Below are positions 49,141 to 59,121 of a stretch of 64,000 nt of DNA, piece after piece. Position numbers and translations under genes: made by a program. This DNA is from Afipia clevelandensis ATCC 49720. GTDB lineage: Bacteria > Pseudomonadota > Alphaproteobacteria > Rhizobiales > Xanthobacteraceae. Position 1 is the first letter of the stretch, and each line of letters begins with the position of its first letter. The stretch is taken from the NCBI RefSeq assembly GCF_000336555.1, contig NZ_KB375281.1, positions 2,840,926 to 2,904,925 on the forward strand, written 5' to 3'. Below the pieces are notes generated by a model, which worked only from the letters and a program-made list of their open reading frames with translations, ran no database searches and was not told the DNA's origin.

Positions 49141-50172
49141 TCACTCCCGCACCAGCGTGAACTGCAGCAAGAGCGTGCGCTGGATCATCGAGAAATTGTC
49201 GTCGGACACCATGGTCAGCACGGTCTCGCCATCGCCGGTGACATGCACGTCGATGCCCTCCATGTTGTCGATCTCGTAGCCGAGATCGACCTCGAAGATC
49301 GCCGGCCCGTCGATCACGGCATCGCGCGCGATCGACGCGCCCGGAATCCGGCGGATGCGGATGCCGACGCCCTCCATGAGCGAGAACTTGCGCTCCAGCA
49401 GCAGCAGATCGCCGGACGGCAGCAGCACCGCATCGCTGATATCGAAATTATTGCTCCGTTTCACTGTGAACTGGCCTGGCGATGGGCCCCCGATCAGAAA
49501 GCTCAGGATATTTCCTGAAGGATCGAGCCCGCGCTCGGAAATCGCGATCAGCGTTCCCGCCAGCGGCTGTCCCTTCGGCACGAACACCAGCGCCTCAAGC
49601 CCCTTGTTGAACGGCAGCTTGCTGATCTCCGGCGGCAGCGGCAACGCTTCGCCGCGCGAGCGGACGCCACCCTTGGCGAAATCGAAGCGCACGATCTGGT
49701 TGACCCGCTCGAAGCCGACATAAACATGGGAGCCATCAAGCGCGAGCGACTCGCTGTCGAACCATCCGCGCGACGTGATCTTCTTGCCGTCACCGTCCAG
49801 CATCGGCGCCGATGTCACATCGGCAAGACCCGCAAGACGTTTGCCGCGATAGGCGATGCGCCCTGTAAACCACTGTCCCTTGTCGCTGATCGCGATGAAC
49901 TGCTCGCCCTTCTTGTCGAGACGCAGTCCGGACAACCCGCCGAAACCGCGAAAGGACGACGTGAGAATCAATCCGCTGCGAAATTCCAGCGCGCCGTAAC
50001 GGACATGGGTCGAGTCGCGTGGATCAAACGACTCGATCGGCCGTGCCTTGACGTCCACCAGGGACGGAGCCGTCTGCGCATGGGCTGCACTTGGGCTCAA
50101 ACCGGCGATGCCGGCCGGCAGCGCAGCCGCCGCGCCCTGCAGAAGCCGCCGGCGGCTGATGGCACTTGTCAT
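49141..50172 (-). CDS. Exported esterase-like phytase-family protein
   Basis: 343 aa with a twin-arginine-type signal (SRRRLLQGAAAALPAG). The body is a beta-propeller-like phytase/esterase family: SSFRGFGGLSGLRLDKKGEQFIAISDKGQWF, ESLALDGSHVYVGFERVNQI, GLEALVFVP, NMEGIDVHV. Function within the family is mixed; the label esterase-like phytase is inherited. It starts 3 nt after the cobT stop, so it belongs to the cobS-cobT transcript. It ends facing the palindromic repeat at 49027. Confidence 0.85.
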   Translation of the reverse strand: MTSAISRRRLLQGAAAALPAGIAGLSPSAAHAQTAPSLVDVKARPIESFDPRDSTHVRYGALEFRSGLILTSSFRGFGGLSGLRLDKKGEQFIAISDKGQWFTGRIAYRGKRLAGLADVTSAPMLDGDGKKITSRGWFDSESLALDGSHVYVGFERVNQIVRFDFAKGGVRSRGEALPLPPEISKLPFNKGLEALVFVPKGQPLAGTLIAISERGLDPSGNILSFLIGGPSPGQFTVKRSNNFDISDAVLLPSGDLLLLERKFSLMEGVGIRIRRIPGASIARDAVIDGPAIFEVDLGYEIDNMEGIDVHVTGDGETVLTMVSDDNFSMIQRTLLLQFTLVRE

Positions 50173-50175
50173 GAT

Positions 50176-52071
50176 TTATGAATGTAACCGTCGGCGGCGA
50201 GGCGTCGGCGCCTCGGTATGCGTCTCGGTGAAAAGCTCGGCCAGCTTTTCGGTGATCGCGCCGCCAAGCTCCTCCGCATCCACAATGGTGACCGCGCGGC
50301 GATAGTAGCGCGTCACATCGTGCCCGATGCCGATAGCAATCAGTTCGACTGGCGAGCGCGTCTCGATTTCCTCGATGATATGGCGCAGATGCCGCTCGAG
50401 ATAATTGCCCGGATTGACCGACAGCGTCGAGTCGTCCACGGGCGCGCCGTCCGAAATCATCATCAGGATCTTGCGCTGCTCGGAGCGTCCGAGCAGGCGC
50501 TTGTGCGCCCAGTCGAGCGCCTCGCCGTCGATGTTTTCCTTGAGCAGGCCCTCGCGCATCATCAGGCCGAGGTTCTTGCGCGCGCGCCGCCATGGCGCGT
50601 CCGCCGACTTGTAGATGATGTGGCGCAGATCGTTGAGACGGCCCGGATTGGCGGGCTTGCCCGCCGCCAGCCACGCCTCGCGCGACTGCCCACCCTTCCA
50701 GGCGCGCGTGGTGAAGCCGAGAATCTCGACCTTGACGCCGCAACGCTCCAGCGTCCGTGCCAGAATATCGGCGCAGGTCGCTGCCACCGTGATGGGGCGT
50801 CCGCGCATCGAGCCCGAATTGTCGAGCAGCAGCGTCACCACCGTATCGCGGAAGGTGGCTTCCTTCTCGTGCATGAAGGACAGCGGATGGAACGGATCGG
50901 TCACAACGCGCGACAGCCGCGCCGGATCGAGAATGCCTTCCTCGAGATCGAAATCCCAGGCGCGGTTCTGCTGCGCCATCAACTTGCGCTGCAGCCGATT
51001 GGCGAGACGCGCCACGATGTGCTGAAGGTGCGCGAGCTGCTTGTCGAGATAGCTGCGCAGGCGCTCCAGTTCGTCGTGCTCGCACAAATCTTCCGCCGAG
51101 ACCACCTCGTCGAACTTTGGCGCGAAGGCATGATATTCCGGCCCGCGCGGCTCGTTGCCGCCGCGGCCCGGTGGGCGATGCGCCTCACCCGGCGACTCAT
51201 CCTCGCCCATCTCGTTGTCGTCGAAGGCGTCGCTGGCGGAGGCCTGCGCGCTTTCCATCGCATTCTCCGACATTTCCTCTGTCGACGACTGCGACTGGTC
51301 GGCGCTCATCTCCTCGGCGGCTTCGCTGTCGGGCGAACCATCGGCGCCGGACTGATCCTTCTCGCCTTCGCGGTTCTCGTCCTGATCGTCGTCCTGGTCC
51401 TGATCAGCGTTGGTTTCGTCGCCAAGCTCGAGCGCATCCAGCAGATCGTGAACCACATCGCCGAAGCGCGACTGGTCCTCGGTGAACTCCTTCAGACGGT
51501 CGAGACGCGCGCCGATCTTGTCTTCCAGAATCGGCCGCCAGAGATCGACCATCTTGCGCGCGGCCTGCGGCGGCGCGAGGCCGGTCAGGCGCTCGCGCAC
51601 CATCATGGCCAGCGCATCGGACAGCGGTGCATCGGCGCGGTCGGTGATCTCGTCGTACTTGCCGCGATGGAAATGATCGTCGAGCATCGCGGTGAGATTC
51701 TTGGCGACGCCGCTCATGCGCTTGGCGCCGATCGCTTCCACGCGGGCCTGCTCGACAGCCTCGAAGACGCCGCGCGCCTGCGGATTGCCCGGAACCAGCT
51801 TGCGATGCACCTTCGGATCGTGACAGGCGATGCGGAGCGCAATGGAGTCGGCATGGCCGCGCACGATGGCCGCGTCCTTGCGGGTCAGCTTGCGTGCAGG
51901 CTCAGGGAGCCTTGCCTTGCCGGGCGACAGACCCGGACGTTCGGCGGCGAACGTCACTTCGAGTTCAGGCTGCTTGGCAATCGCGCGCAACGCCGACGTC
52001 ACCGCGCGCTTGAACGGCTCGGTCGGAGATTCCTTCGACCCGGTCCTGAACTTGGTATTGGACGTGCTCAT
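50176..52071 (-). CDS. cobT: Aerobic cobaltochelatase subunit CobT
   Basis: 631 aa. CobT forms with CobN and CobS the ATP-dependent cobalt chelatase of the aerobic cobalamin pathway. The middle (about residues 215-300) is a Glu/Asp/Ser-rich acidic stretch, and the C-terminal domain is a vWA fold with a MIDAS motif DNSGSMRG and TDSADAPW-like helices. ATG 52071 follows the palindromic repeat; the in-frame extension to 52224 runs through that repeat and is not coding. It is coupled to the phytase-like gene (3 nt). CobN is not in the window. Confidence 0.96.
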   Translation of the reverse strand: MSTSNTKFRTGSKESPTEPFKRAVTSALRAIAKQPELEVTFAAERPGLSPGKARLPEPARKLTRKDAAIVRGHADSIALRIACHDPKVHRKLVPGNPQARGVFEAVEQARVEAIGAKRMSGVAKNLTAMLDDHFHRGKYDEITDRADAPLSDALAMMVRERLTGLAPPQAARKMVDLWRPILEDKIGARLDRLKEFTEDQSRFGDVVHDLLDALELGDETNADQDQDDDQDENREGEKDQSGADGSPDSEAAEEMSADQSQSSTEEMSENAMESAQASASDAFDDNEMGEDESPGEAHRPPGRGGNEPRGPEYHAFAPKFDEVVSAEDLCEHDELERLRSYLDKQLAHLQHIVARLANRLQRKLMAQQNRAWDFDLEEGILDPARLSRVVTDPFHPLSFMHEKEATFRDTVVTLLLDNSGSMRGRPITVAATCADILARTLERCGVKVEILGFTTRAWKGGQSREAWLAAGKPANPGRLNDLRHIIYKSADAPWRRARKNLGLMMREGLLKENIDGEALDWAHKRLLGRSEQRKILMMISDGAPVDDSTLSVNPGNYLERHLRHIIEEIETRSPVELIAIGIGHDVTRYYRRAVTIVDAEELGGAITEKLAELFTETHTEAPTPRRRRLHS

Positions 52072-52098
52072 TGCGCCTTCAATCTCGCACTCTTTGCA

Positions 52099-52236
52099 CC
52101 CTCTCCCCTTGTGGGAGAGGGTGGATCGCCGAAGCGAAGCGGAGGCGAGCCGGGTGAGGGGTAAGCGTCTGTCCTGAACCCCCCACCCGCCTCGCAGCCT
52201 TGGCTGCTCGGCACCCTCTCCCACAAGGGGAGAGGG
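52099..52236. repeat. Complex palindromic element with perfect 23-bp inverted arms
   Basis: CCCTCTCCCCTTGTGGGAG-type arms at 52099-52121 and 52214-52236 are exact reverse complements over 23 bp. Each arm can itself fold (CCCTCTCCC/GGGAGAGGG). Inner arms GCGAGCCGGGTG and CACCCGCCTCGC add a second stem. It lies between cobS and cobT, which are only 173 bp apart. Confidence 0.85.
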
Positions 52237-52244
52237 GAAGTTGT

Positions 52245-53240
52245 TCAGCTCAACGCGACATTCACCGACGATTCCGGCAGTTCTGCATTGAAGCAGCGCT
52301 GATAGAATTCCGCCACCAGCGGGCGCTCAAGCTCATCGCACTTGTTCAGGAAGGTGACGCGGAAGGCGAAGCCGATATCGCCGAAGATCTCGGCGTTCTC
52401 AGCCCAGGTGATGACCGTGCGCGGCGACATCACCGTCGAGAGATCGCCATTGGCGAAGGCGTTGCGCGTCAGGTCCGCAAGACGAACCATCTTGTTGACG
52501 ATGTCGCGACCCGCGTCCGTGCGATAATGCTTGGCCTTCGCTAGCACGATTTCGACTTCCTCATCATGCGGCAGATAGTTCAGCGTGGTGACGATCGACC
52601 AGCGGTCCATCTGGCCCTGGTTGATCTGCTGGGTGCCGTGATAGAGGCCCGACGTATCGCCGAGACCGATGGTGTTGGCGGTGGCGAACAGGCGGAACGC
52701 CGGATGCGGTTTGATGACCTTGTTTTGGTCGAGCAGCGTCAGTCGGCCCGAGACTTCGAGCACGCGCTGGATCACGAACATCACGTCCGGGCGGCCGGCG
52801 TCGTATTCGTCGAACACCAACGCGACATTGTGCTGAAGCGCCCATGGCAGGATGCCGTCGCGGAATTCCGTGACCTGCTTGCCGTCCTTTACGACGATCG
52901 AGTCCTTACCGACGAGGTCGATACGGCTGATATGGCTGTCGAGGTTGACGCGCACGCACGGCCAGTTCAGCCGCGCCGCGACCTGCTCGATATGGGTCGA
53001 CTTACCGGTGCCGTGAAAGCCCGTGACCATGACGCGGCGGTTTTTCGAGAAACCCGCAAGGATCGCAAGCGTGGTGGCGCGGTCGAAACGATAGTCCGAA
53101 TCGACGTCCGGCACATGGGGATCGCTGTTGGAGTAGGCAGGAACCTCGAGGTCGCTGTCGATACCGAAGACCTGGCGGACCGACACCTTCATGTCGGGGA
53201 GGTTCGTGACTTCCTGGGATAGAGTCGTGGCGGCGCTCAT
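52245..53240 (-). CDS. cobS: Aerobic cobaltochelatase subunit CobS
   Basis: 331 aa AAA+ ATPase. Walker [11 protein letters not shown], Walker [13 protein letters not shown] and sensor/arginine-finger areas ([17 protein letters not shown]) are intact. It forms the ATP-hydrolysing ring with CobT. ATG 53240 has GGAGG four nt upstream, and a TTG at 53243 is excluded. First gene of the cobS-cobT-phytase-like unit, though the repeat element between cobS and cobT could uncouple expression. Confidence 0.97.
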   Translation of the reverse strand: MSAATTLSQEVTNLPDMKVSVRQVFGIDSDLEVPAYSNSDPHVPDVDSDYRFDRATTLAILAGFSKNRRVMVTGFHGTGKSTHIEQVAARLNWPCVRVNLDSHISRIDLVGKDSIVVKDGKQVTEFRDGILPWALQHNVALVFDEYDAGRPDVMFVIQRVLEVSGRLTLLDQNKVIKPHPAFRLFATANTIGLGDTSGLYHGTQQINQGQMDRWSIVTTLNYLPHDEEVEIVLAKAKHYRTDAGRDIVNKMVRLADLTRNAFANGDLSTVMSPRTVITWAENAEIFGDIGFAFRVTFLNKCDELERPLVAEFYQRCFNAELPESSVNVALS

Positions 53241-53515
53241 CAATCCTCCGTGGTCCCGGATGCTCCCGAAACCAGTCGTGCTTGCTGCGGGTGGGGTGCG
53301 TTCTTTAACCTAGCAGACAGATGCGAGCGGCAGAAGCCCACCCCCTGATGAAAGTTCCATCGTATTTTCATCGAGATAGGCAATTTTCACAGCTTTGGTA
53401 GGTCTGCCCTGCGATAGACGGGGAACGCGGGATTCCTAAGGGTAGCGGGTGGCGGTTTGCACCGGAATCACCGCTATGCTGGATTCGGAAGCAAACGCGC
53501 AGTATCGGACGTCGG

Positions 53516-54154
53516 GTGGCCTCATACTTTCAGCAACTGATCGGCTTCGTCTCGCTTCATGCGGCGCTGGCCTATGCCGCGATCTTCCTTGCGGCCTTCC
53601 TCGAGGCCGTCCCGATCCTTGGATCTCTGATCCCGGGATCGACCCTCATCATCGCGCTCGGCGCTCTCATTCCGTCCGGCAGCCTCGGCTTTATTCCGGT
53701 TCTGGGCCTTGCGGTGGTGGGCGCGCTGCTGGGAGACGGCATTGCTTACTGGATCGGCCATGTCAGCCAACGCAAGGTGCTGACATCTTGGCCGATGGTC
53801 AATTACCGGCAGCTTGTGGCGAGAAGCGAAGATTTCTTTCGTCGCTACGGGACGCTAGCGGTTTTCCTTGCGCGTTTCGTGCCTCCGGTCCGCGCCGTGA
53901 TCCCTATCACCGCCGGCGCACTTGGCATGCCGCCGCATCGCTTCTATCCGGTCAATGCCGCGGCTGTGCTGATATGGGCCGCGCTGCATGTCCTGTCCGG
54001 CGCACTTGCCGGCTCGGCTGCGGAGCGCTGGGGCATGAAGATCGAACACTACGGAGTTCCGCTGGTCGTCGGTATCGCCGCCGTTGGATGTCTGGCGGTG
54101 GCCGCGCAATACTGGCGTCAACGGCGCAAGACTGCGGCGGATTCGAGCCGGTAG
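53516..54154 (+). CDS. DedA-family membrane protein
   Basis: 212 aa, about five to six helices. The DedA/VTT hallmarks are seen: LEAVPILGSLIPGSTLIIALGAL, GDGIAYWIG(H) and FLARFVPPVRAVIPITAGALGMP. DedA proteins act as flippases for undecaprenyl phosphate or phospholipids or as membrane-integrity factors. Start is GTG 53516. It is followed at 13 nt by a small DUF1801 gene, so the two are probably cotranscribed. Confidence 0.9.
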   Translation: MASYFQQLIGFVSLHAALAYAAIFLAAFLEAVPILGSLIPGSTLIIALGALIPSGSLGFIPVLGLAVVGALLGDGIAYWIGHVSQRKVLTSWPMVNYRQLVARSEDFFRRYGTLAVFLARFVPPVRAVIPITAGALGMPPHRFYPVNAAAVLIWAALHVLSGALAGSAAERWGMKIEHYGVPLVVGIAAVGCLAVAAQYWRQRRKTAADSSR

Positions 54155-54167
54155 CGGAGGACCTCCG

Positions 54168-54695
54168 GTGAAACGGACAGACATTCCGATTTTTTCAGAT
54201 CGCAACGTCGCGAAGGTGTTCGACGCCTGTCCAGCGGACATCCGCGCCAGGCTGATGATTCTTCGCGCGATCATCCTCTCCACCGCCGAAGGCCTCGACG
54301 GCGTCGGCCCGATCGAAGAAACCCTGAAATGGGGCCAGCCCAGCTACCTCACCACCGAATCCGGCAGCGGCAGCACCATCCGGATCGGCCGCGAAAAGAC
54401 CGACGGCCGCATCGCGATGTATTTCCACTGCCAGACCGATCTGGTCGCGACATTCCGCGAACTCTATCCGACCCAGATGACCTACGGCGGCAACCGCAGC
54501 ATCCTGTTCGATATGTCTGACAGAATTCCGGAAAAGGCGCTGCGCCACTGTATCGGGCTGGCGCTGACCTATCACGTTCGCAAGGGCGCGGCGAAAAGCG
54601 GAACTGCACCGATGCGGAAGTCAGCATCAAGAACGACGCCTGCTTCCGCCAGATCGAAGACCGCCGCGCTCAAGCCTCGCGCACGACGGTCTTGA
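54168..54695 (+). CDS. DUF1801 domain protein
   Basis: 175 aa from GTG 54168, with GGAGG before it. The DUF1801 core (VAKVFDACPADIRARLMILRAIILSTAEGLDGVGPIEETLKWGQPSYLTTESGSGSTIRIG...) is a small alpha-beta domain of unknown function. The tail is Arg/Lys/Ser/Ala-rich. Its 3' end overlaps the J-domain gene by 26 nt on the opposite strand. Confidence 0.85.
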   Translation: MKRTDIPIFSDRNVAKVFDACPADIRARLMILRAIILSTAEGLDGVGPIEETLKWGQPSYLTTESGSGSTIRIGREKTDGRIAMYFHCQTDLVATFRELYPTQMTYGGNRSILFDMSDRIPEKALRHCIGLALTYHVRKGAAKSGTAPMRKSASRTTPASARSKTAALKPRARRS

Positions 54696-55320
54696 GATAG
54701 TTGTAGGCCTTGATGATCTCGATCAGGCGATCTTCCGTCGAGCGGTCGCCGCCATTGGCATCGGGATGATGCTGCTTCACCAGCAGCTTGTATTTGGCCT
54801 TCACCGTCTCCAGCGTGGCATCGGGACCGAGCCCCATCACCAGAAGCGCCTTTTTCTCGGCATTGAAAATCTTCCGAGTTTCCGCTTTCGGCTCTTCCGC
54901 TTTCGCATTGGCGCGCCAGCGGCCGCCACGGCCATTCATCTCGCTGAAGACGCTGAACGGGTCGACGGCGTCTTCGAGATTGACCTGACCCGACTTGCCT
55001 TTGCCCTTGGCGCCGTTCTGGCCCATTTTCCAGGTCGGACGATGGCCGGTCTGCGCATCCTTCTGGTAGGTGGCGACGGCTTCGTCGCTCATGCCCTGAA
55101 AGAAGTTGTAGCCCTGATTATATTCGCGGACATGATTGAGACAGAAGTGCCAGTAGTCCTTTTCCTGACCACGGCCCTTCGGCGCACGATGCGCGCCCCG
55201 GTTCTTGCAGCCGGGAGCCTCGCACATCACTGCCTCCTCGCGCACCGCCTTTTGCTTTGCGGCGGTCTTGGTCGGCTTGACGCGGATGCTGTCAAAGAAT
55301 TTCGATGAGTCGATAGCCAT
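54670..55320 (-). CDS. J-domain (DnaJ-like) protein
   Basis: 216 aa. The N-terminal part has two Cys pairs in MCEAPGCKNRGAHRAP and HFCLNHVREYNQGYNFF, suggesting a zinc-binding knuckle, and the C-terminus is a J domain with the HPD motif in VKQHHPDANGGDRSTEDRLIEIIKAYNYL. It would stimulate an Hsp70; the N-terminal half is alphaproteobacterial and of unknown function. ATG 55320. It overlaps the DUF1801 gene by 26 nt at the 3' ends. Confidence 0.9.
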   Translation of the reverse strand: MAIDSSKFFDSIRVKPTKTAAKQKAVREEAVMCEAPGCKNRGAHRAPKGRGQEKDYWHFCLNHVREYNQGYNFFQGMSDEAVATYQKDAQTGHRPTWKMGQNGAKGKGKSGQVNLEDAVDPFSVFSEMNGRGGRWRANAKAEEPKAETRKIFNAEKKALLVMGLGPDATLETVKAKYKLLVKQHHPDANGGDRSTEDRLIEIIKAYNYLKTVVREA

Positions 55321-55462
55321 GGCGGATAATGACGAGCCTGAATGCGAGCTTCGATTCCGAAGCGATTTTTCAAGAGCGCGGAGTATACATCACCGCGCGG
55401 GTGAACCGCAATTGAAACGGCTCTATTGACCTTGGCGAATAACGCACGATATTGCGCGGATC

Positions 55463-55768
55463 ATGACGGTCAGGGACACAATCACAAAGAAGTTGAGCGA
55501 GGCTTTCGCACCCGAAAGCCTCGACGTTGCGGATGAGTCCCATTTGCATGAAGGCCACGCCGGCCACAGGCCGGGCGGCGAAACGCATTTCAGAGTCTAT
55601 ATCGTGTCGAAAGCCTTCGAGGGGAAGACCCGGGTCGACCGTCACCGCATGATAAATACGTTACTGGCACCGGAACTGTCCGGCTCGGTTCATGCGCTGG
55701 CAATCCACGCCCATGCACCCGGCGAGAACAGCCGCCGCCCCGCACCGGCGGAAGCCTGCAAGCACTGA
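55463..55768 (+). CDS. BolA-family protein
   Basis: 101 aa. BolA fold: VRDTITKKLSEAFAPESLDVADESHLHEGHAGHRPGGETHFRVYIVSKAFEGKTRVDRHRMINTLLAPELSGSVHALAIHAHAPGE, with the conserved FEGKTRVDRHR and HALAI blocks and His residues for a [2Fe-2S] cluster shared with a monothiol glutaredoxin. Read rightward and ends 3 nt before the CorC-like stop. Confidence 0.93.
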   Translation: MTVRDTITKKLSEAFAPESLDVADESHLHEGHAGHRPGGETHFRVYIVSKAFEGKTRVDRHRMINTLLAPELSGSVHALAIHAHAPGENSRRPAPAEACKH

Positions 55769-55771
55769 GCT

Positions 55772-57121
55772 TCAGAACGCCGTTCCAGCCTTCGGTTTCT
55801 TTTCCAGCACGTCACTGTCGCGCGGCAGCGGCACGATGCGCAGCGCGGTGATGCGGTTGCGCTCGCGGCGGAGCACGCGGAAGCGAAACCCGTGGAACGT
55901 GAAGCTCTGGCCACGATCTGGGATCGAACGCGCCTCGTGAATCACAAGGCCGGCGATGGTGGTCGCTTCTTCATCCGGCAGATGCCAGTCCATCGCACGG
56001 TTGAGATCGCGGATCGGAACCGATCCATCGACCACGACCGAACCATCCGGTTGCGCGCGCACGCCCGCCACCGCGACGTCGTGCTCGTCGGAAATATCGC
56101 CGACGATCTCTTCCAGAATGTCTTCCAGCGTGACGAGGCCTTCGACCTCGCCATATTCGTCCACCACCAGCGCGAAGTGGGTCTTGCGGCGGCGGAAGGC
56201 CTTGAGCTGTTCCGACAGCGGCCGCATTTCCGGAACGAACCACGGCGGCAGGGCAAGCGCCGCCACGTCGATCTTGGACAGGTCGCCATCGTTGGCGCGG
56301 ATTGCGCGCAACAAATCCTTGGCGTGAAGCACCCCGATGATGTTTTCTGGCTTCTCCCGCCAGAGCGGAATGCGGGTGTATTCCGAATCGAGAATGGCCT
56401 CGATCACCGCATCGCGCGGGCCGTCGACATTGACGCTGATCATCTTGGTGCGATGGACCATCACATCCGAAACCGCCAGGTCGCCGAACCGGAACACATT
56501 CTGGATGTACTCGGCCTCGCCGCTCTCGATCTTGCCGTGCTCCGCGGATTCTTCCACCAGCCCTTCGATTTCGGAATCGGTGAGAATCTCGCTTTGCGAG
56601 GATTCCTTGACGCCGAGAATCCGGAGAATTCCGCGCGAGGCCCCGTTCAACAGCCAGTTCAGCGGATAAAGAACGAGATAGGACACATGGAGAGGATAGG
56701 CGATCCATTGCGACACCGGAATCGGCTCCCGGATCGCCAGCGTCTTCGGCACCTGCTCGCCGATCACGATGTGAAGCGAGGAGAACACCAGGAACCCTGT
56801 GATGAACGCGGTGAAGTGCAGCGCGGACTCCGGCATGCCCAGCGGTTCGAGTACCGGCTTGAGCAATGCCGCCACCGTCGGCTCGCCTACCCACCCGAGA
56901 CCGAGCGAGGCCATGGTGATGCCGAGCTGGCAGCAGGCAAGATAGGCCTCGATATTGCTCATCATCTGCAACAGGAGGCGGGCGCCGAAGCGGTTCTGTT
57001 CGGCCATCGCCTTGACGCGGAAGCCGCGGCTCTTCACCAACGCGAATTCCGCCGCCACGTAAAATGCGTTGGCGGCTAGCAGAAGAGTGGCGATCAGCAG
57101 ATTGATGGCGGCCGAATTCAT
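55772..57121 (-). CDS. CorC/HlyC-type (CNNM, CBS) membrane protein
   Basis: 449 aa. N-terminal DUF21/CNNM domain with about four helices (INLLIATLLLAANAFYVAAEFALVKS, then CCQLGITMASLGLGWVGEP), a pair of CBS domains (around 215-345), and a CorC_HlyC C-terminal domain (PDGSVVVDGSVPIRDLNRAMDWHLPDEEATTIAGLVIHEARSIPDRGQSFTFHGFRFRVLRRE). Related to magnesium/cobalt efflux factors; hemolysin is a historical label only. ATG 57121. The position beside bolA and aroB is conserved in Rhizobiales. Confidence 0.93.
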   Translation of the reverse strand: MNSAAINLLIATLLLAANAFYVAAEFALVKSRGFRVKAMAEQNRFGARLLLQMMSNIEAYLACCQLGITMASLGLGWVGEPTVAALLKPVLEPLGMPESALHFTAFITGFLVFSSLHIVIGEQVPKTLAIREPIPVSQWIAYPLHVSYLVLYPLNWLLNGASRGILRILGVKESSQSEILTDSEIEGLVEESAEHGKIESGEAEYIQNVFRFGDLAVSDVMVHRTKMISVNVDGPRDAVIEAILDSEYTRIPLWREKPENIIGVLHAKDLLRAIRANDGDLSKIDVAALALPPWFVPEMRPLSEQLKAFRRRKTHFALVVDEYGEVEGLVTLEDILEEIVGDISDEHDVAVAGVRAQPDGSVVVDGSVPIRDLNRAMDWHLPDEEATTIAGLVIHEARSIPDRGQSFTFHGFRFRVLRRERNRITALRIVPLPRDSDVLEKKPKAGTAF

Positions 57122-57163
57122 GTCTGTTCCTGTCCCGGCTTCATGGGCCCGGACAACCTTCCA

Positions 57164-58324
57164 TTAACCTGACAGTTTTTCCTGAAGGAAATCGCGCACC
57201 TTCATTGGATCGACATCGTTGACGATCACGGCCTTGCCGATCGCTTCCAGCAGGATGAACGTGAGCTTGCCGCGCTTGACCTTCTTGTCCTGTCCCATCA
57301 GGGTCAGCAGCGTATCGGCATCGCCAAGACCCTCCTGCTGAAAGCCAGCAATGTCCTGCAGCCGGGTCGGCAAGCCGACCGATGCCAGATGACGTTGCAC
57401 ACGCGCGGCCTCCGCCGCCGGAATCATGTTGAGGCGTGCCGAGAACTCCGCCGCGAGCACCATGCCGACAGCAACGCCCTCACCGTGGAACAGCCGATCC
57501 GAGAAACCGGTCGCAGCTTCCAGCGCATGGCCGAAGGTATGTCCAAGGTTAAGCAGCGCGCGGTCGCCGGTCTCGCGCTCGTCGCGGGCCACGATGGCGG
57601 CCTTGGCGCGGCAGCTCATCGCAATGGCCTGTTCGCGCGCCGCTCCGCCTGCAAAGATTTCCGTGTGATTGGCGTCCAGCCAGTCGAAGAAGTCCAGATC
57701 GCCGAGCACGCCGTATTTGGCGACCTCCGCATAACCCGCGCGAAACTGGCGCGGCGACAGCGTGTCGAGCACGGCGGTATCGGCCACCACCAGCACCGGC
57801 TGATGGAACGCGCCCACCAGATTCTTGCCATGCGGCGAATTGATCCCGGTCTTGCCGCCGACCGACGAATCGACCTGCGCCAGCAGCGATGTCGGCACCT
57901 GCACGAAATCGACGCCGCGCCGGACAATCGACGCGGCAAAGCCCGCGAGATCGCCGATCACGCCGCCACCGAGCGCGACCACAAGATCGTTGCGCTCGAT
58001 CTTCGCGGCAATCAGGCCTTCGCACACATCCTGCAGAACGCCGTAGCTTTTCGAGGCCTCGCCCTCACCGACCACGATGCGCGAGGATGCAATGCCCGCC
58101 TCCGCCAGCGCCGCTTCGGTCTGGGCCAGCCAGTGTTGCGCGACGGTGCGATCGGTGACGATGGCGACGCGCGCGCCGGGCCGCAGCTTGGCAATGCGAT
58201 GGCCCAGCGAGGGCAGCACATCGCGGCCGATGACGATGTGATAGGCGCGGTCGCCGAGCGCGACGCCGACAGTGACCGGATTTGCCGTCACCGGATTCGA
58301 GGTCTTCACAGAAGTGGCCATCAT
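57164..58324 (-). CDS. aroB: 3-dehydroquinate synthase
   Basis: 386 aa, second step of the shikimate pathway. NAD-binding GGGVIGDLAGF, substrate region VDSSVGGKTGINSPHGKNLVGAFHQP, and zinc-ligand sites in GYAEVAKYGV, LGHTFGHALE and the HGEGVAVGM segment are all intact. ATG 58324 overlaps the aroK stop by 4 nt (ATGA); ATG 58321 is equally possible. The aroKB pair is coupled. Confidence 0.97.
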   Translation of the reverse strand: MMATSVKTSNPVTANPVTVGVALGDRAYHIVIGRDVLPSLGHRIAKLRPGARVAIVTDRTVAQHWLAQTEAALAEAGIASSRIVVGEGEASKSYGVLQDVCEGLIAAKIERNDLVVALGGGVIGDLAGFAASIVRRGVDFVQVPTSLLAQVDSSVGGKTGINSPHGKNLVGAFHQPVLVVADTAVLDTLSPRQFRAGYAEVAKYGVLGDLDFFDWLDANHTEIFAGGAAREQAIAMSCRAKAAIVARDERETGDRALLNLGHTFGHALEAATGFSDRLFHGEGVAVGMVLAAEFSARLNMIPAAEAARVQRHLASVGLPTRLQDIAGFQQEGLGDADTLLTLMGQDKKVKRGKLTFILLEAIGKAVIVNDVDPMKVRDFLQEKLSG

Positions 58325-58935
58325 GTTCCGCTGGAGTGTGACGCGCCGGCAGGCAGCAAATGCGCGGAGAGCGCGTCGATACATTCATCGACGATCTTTT
58401 CGTGCGGCACGTCACGCGACGCCACCGCCAGATCGGCGAACTGATAAAAGGGGCTGCGTTCGGCAATCAGCCGCTCGATGGTCGCGGCGGGATCTGGAGT
58501 CTGCAGCAGCGGCCTGTCGGCGCGGCGCTTGACGCGCTTGAGGATCACGTCGCCGTCCGCCTTCAGCCAGATCGACACCGCCTTGTCGTGAATCCTGTTG
58601 CGCGTTTCCTCGCGCATGAAGGCGCCGCCGCCGGTCGCGATCACGCAGGAGCCGCCCTCCAGCAGACGCGCAATTACCCGCGCCTCGCCATCGCGAAAGT
58701 ATGGCTCGCCATGCTGCGCGAAGATTTCGCTGACCGACATGCCGGCATGGGCAACTTCGATTTCATGATCGGCATCGAGAAACGGCATGTGCAGCCGAGC
58801 GCCCAGACGCCGACCGATGGTCGACTTGCCCGACCCCATCATGCCGACCAGCACCACCGGACGGCCATGCAGGGCCGCGACGATGTCGGCCTCGCGGGTC
58901 GTGCTGTCCTGATGTCTGGCCGCGATCTCGGTCAT
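58321..58935 (-). CDS. aroK: Shikimate kinase
   Basis: 204 aa. Walker A GMMGSGKST (residues 31-39), FLDADHEIE, the shikimate-binding FRDGEARVI and the lid region around RRADRPLLQ are present. Longer than the E. coli enzyme by an N-terminal extension, common in alphaproteobacteria. Upstream gene of the aroK-aroB pair; its stop overlaps the aroB start. Confidence 0.96.
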   Translation of the reverse strand: MTEIAARHQDSTTREADIVAALHGRPVVLVGMMGSGKSTIGRRLGARLHMPFLDADHEIEVAHAGMSVSEIFAQHGEPYFRDGEARVIARLLEGGSCVIATGGGAFMREETRNRIHDKAVSIWLKADGDVILKRVKRRADRPLLQTPDPAATIERLIAERSPFYQFADLAVASRDVPHEKIVDECIDALSAHLLPAGASHSSGT

Positions 58936-59121
58936 TTCTGGCTCGGTTGGGCCGCGGAGCGGCTAAACGTCACCTATACTACTCCTGCGGTTACCGCCGC
59001 TAGAGACTCTTGCCGAACCAGCGCGAACATGTTGGTACTTTGGCACGGCAGAACCGTCGTTCCGCTGGTTAACGCGCCGCCTGACGCGGCTTCCCTGAAG
59101 GTTAATGCGAGGCTTTCCGCG

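Noticed and set aside
53241-53515. Extra gene between cobS and the DedA gene
   Set aside because: No frame with a plausible start and protein-like composition; the gap probably holds two divergent promoters.
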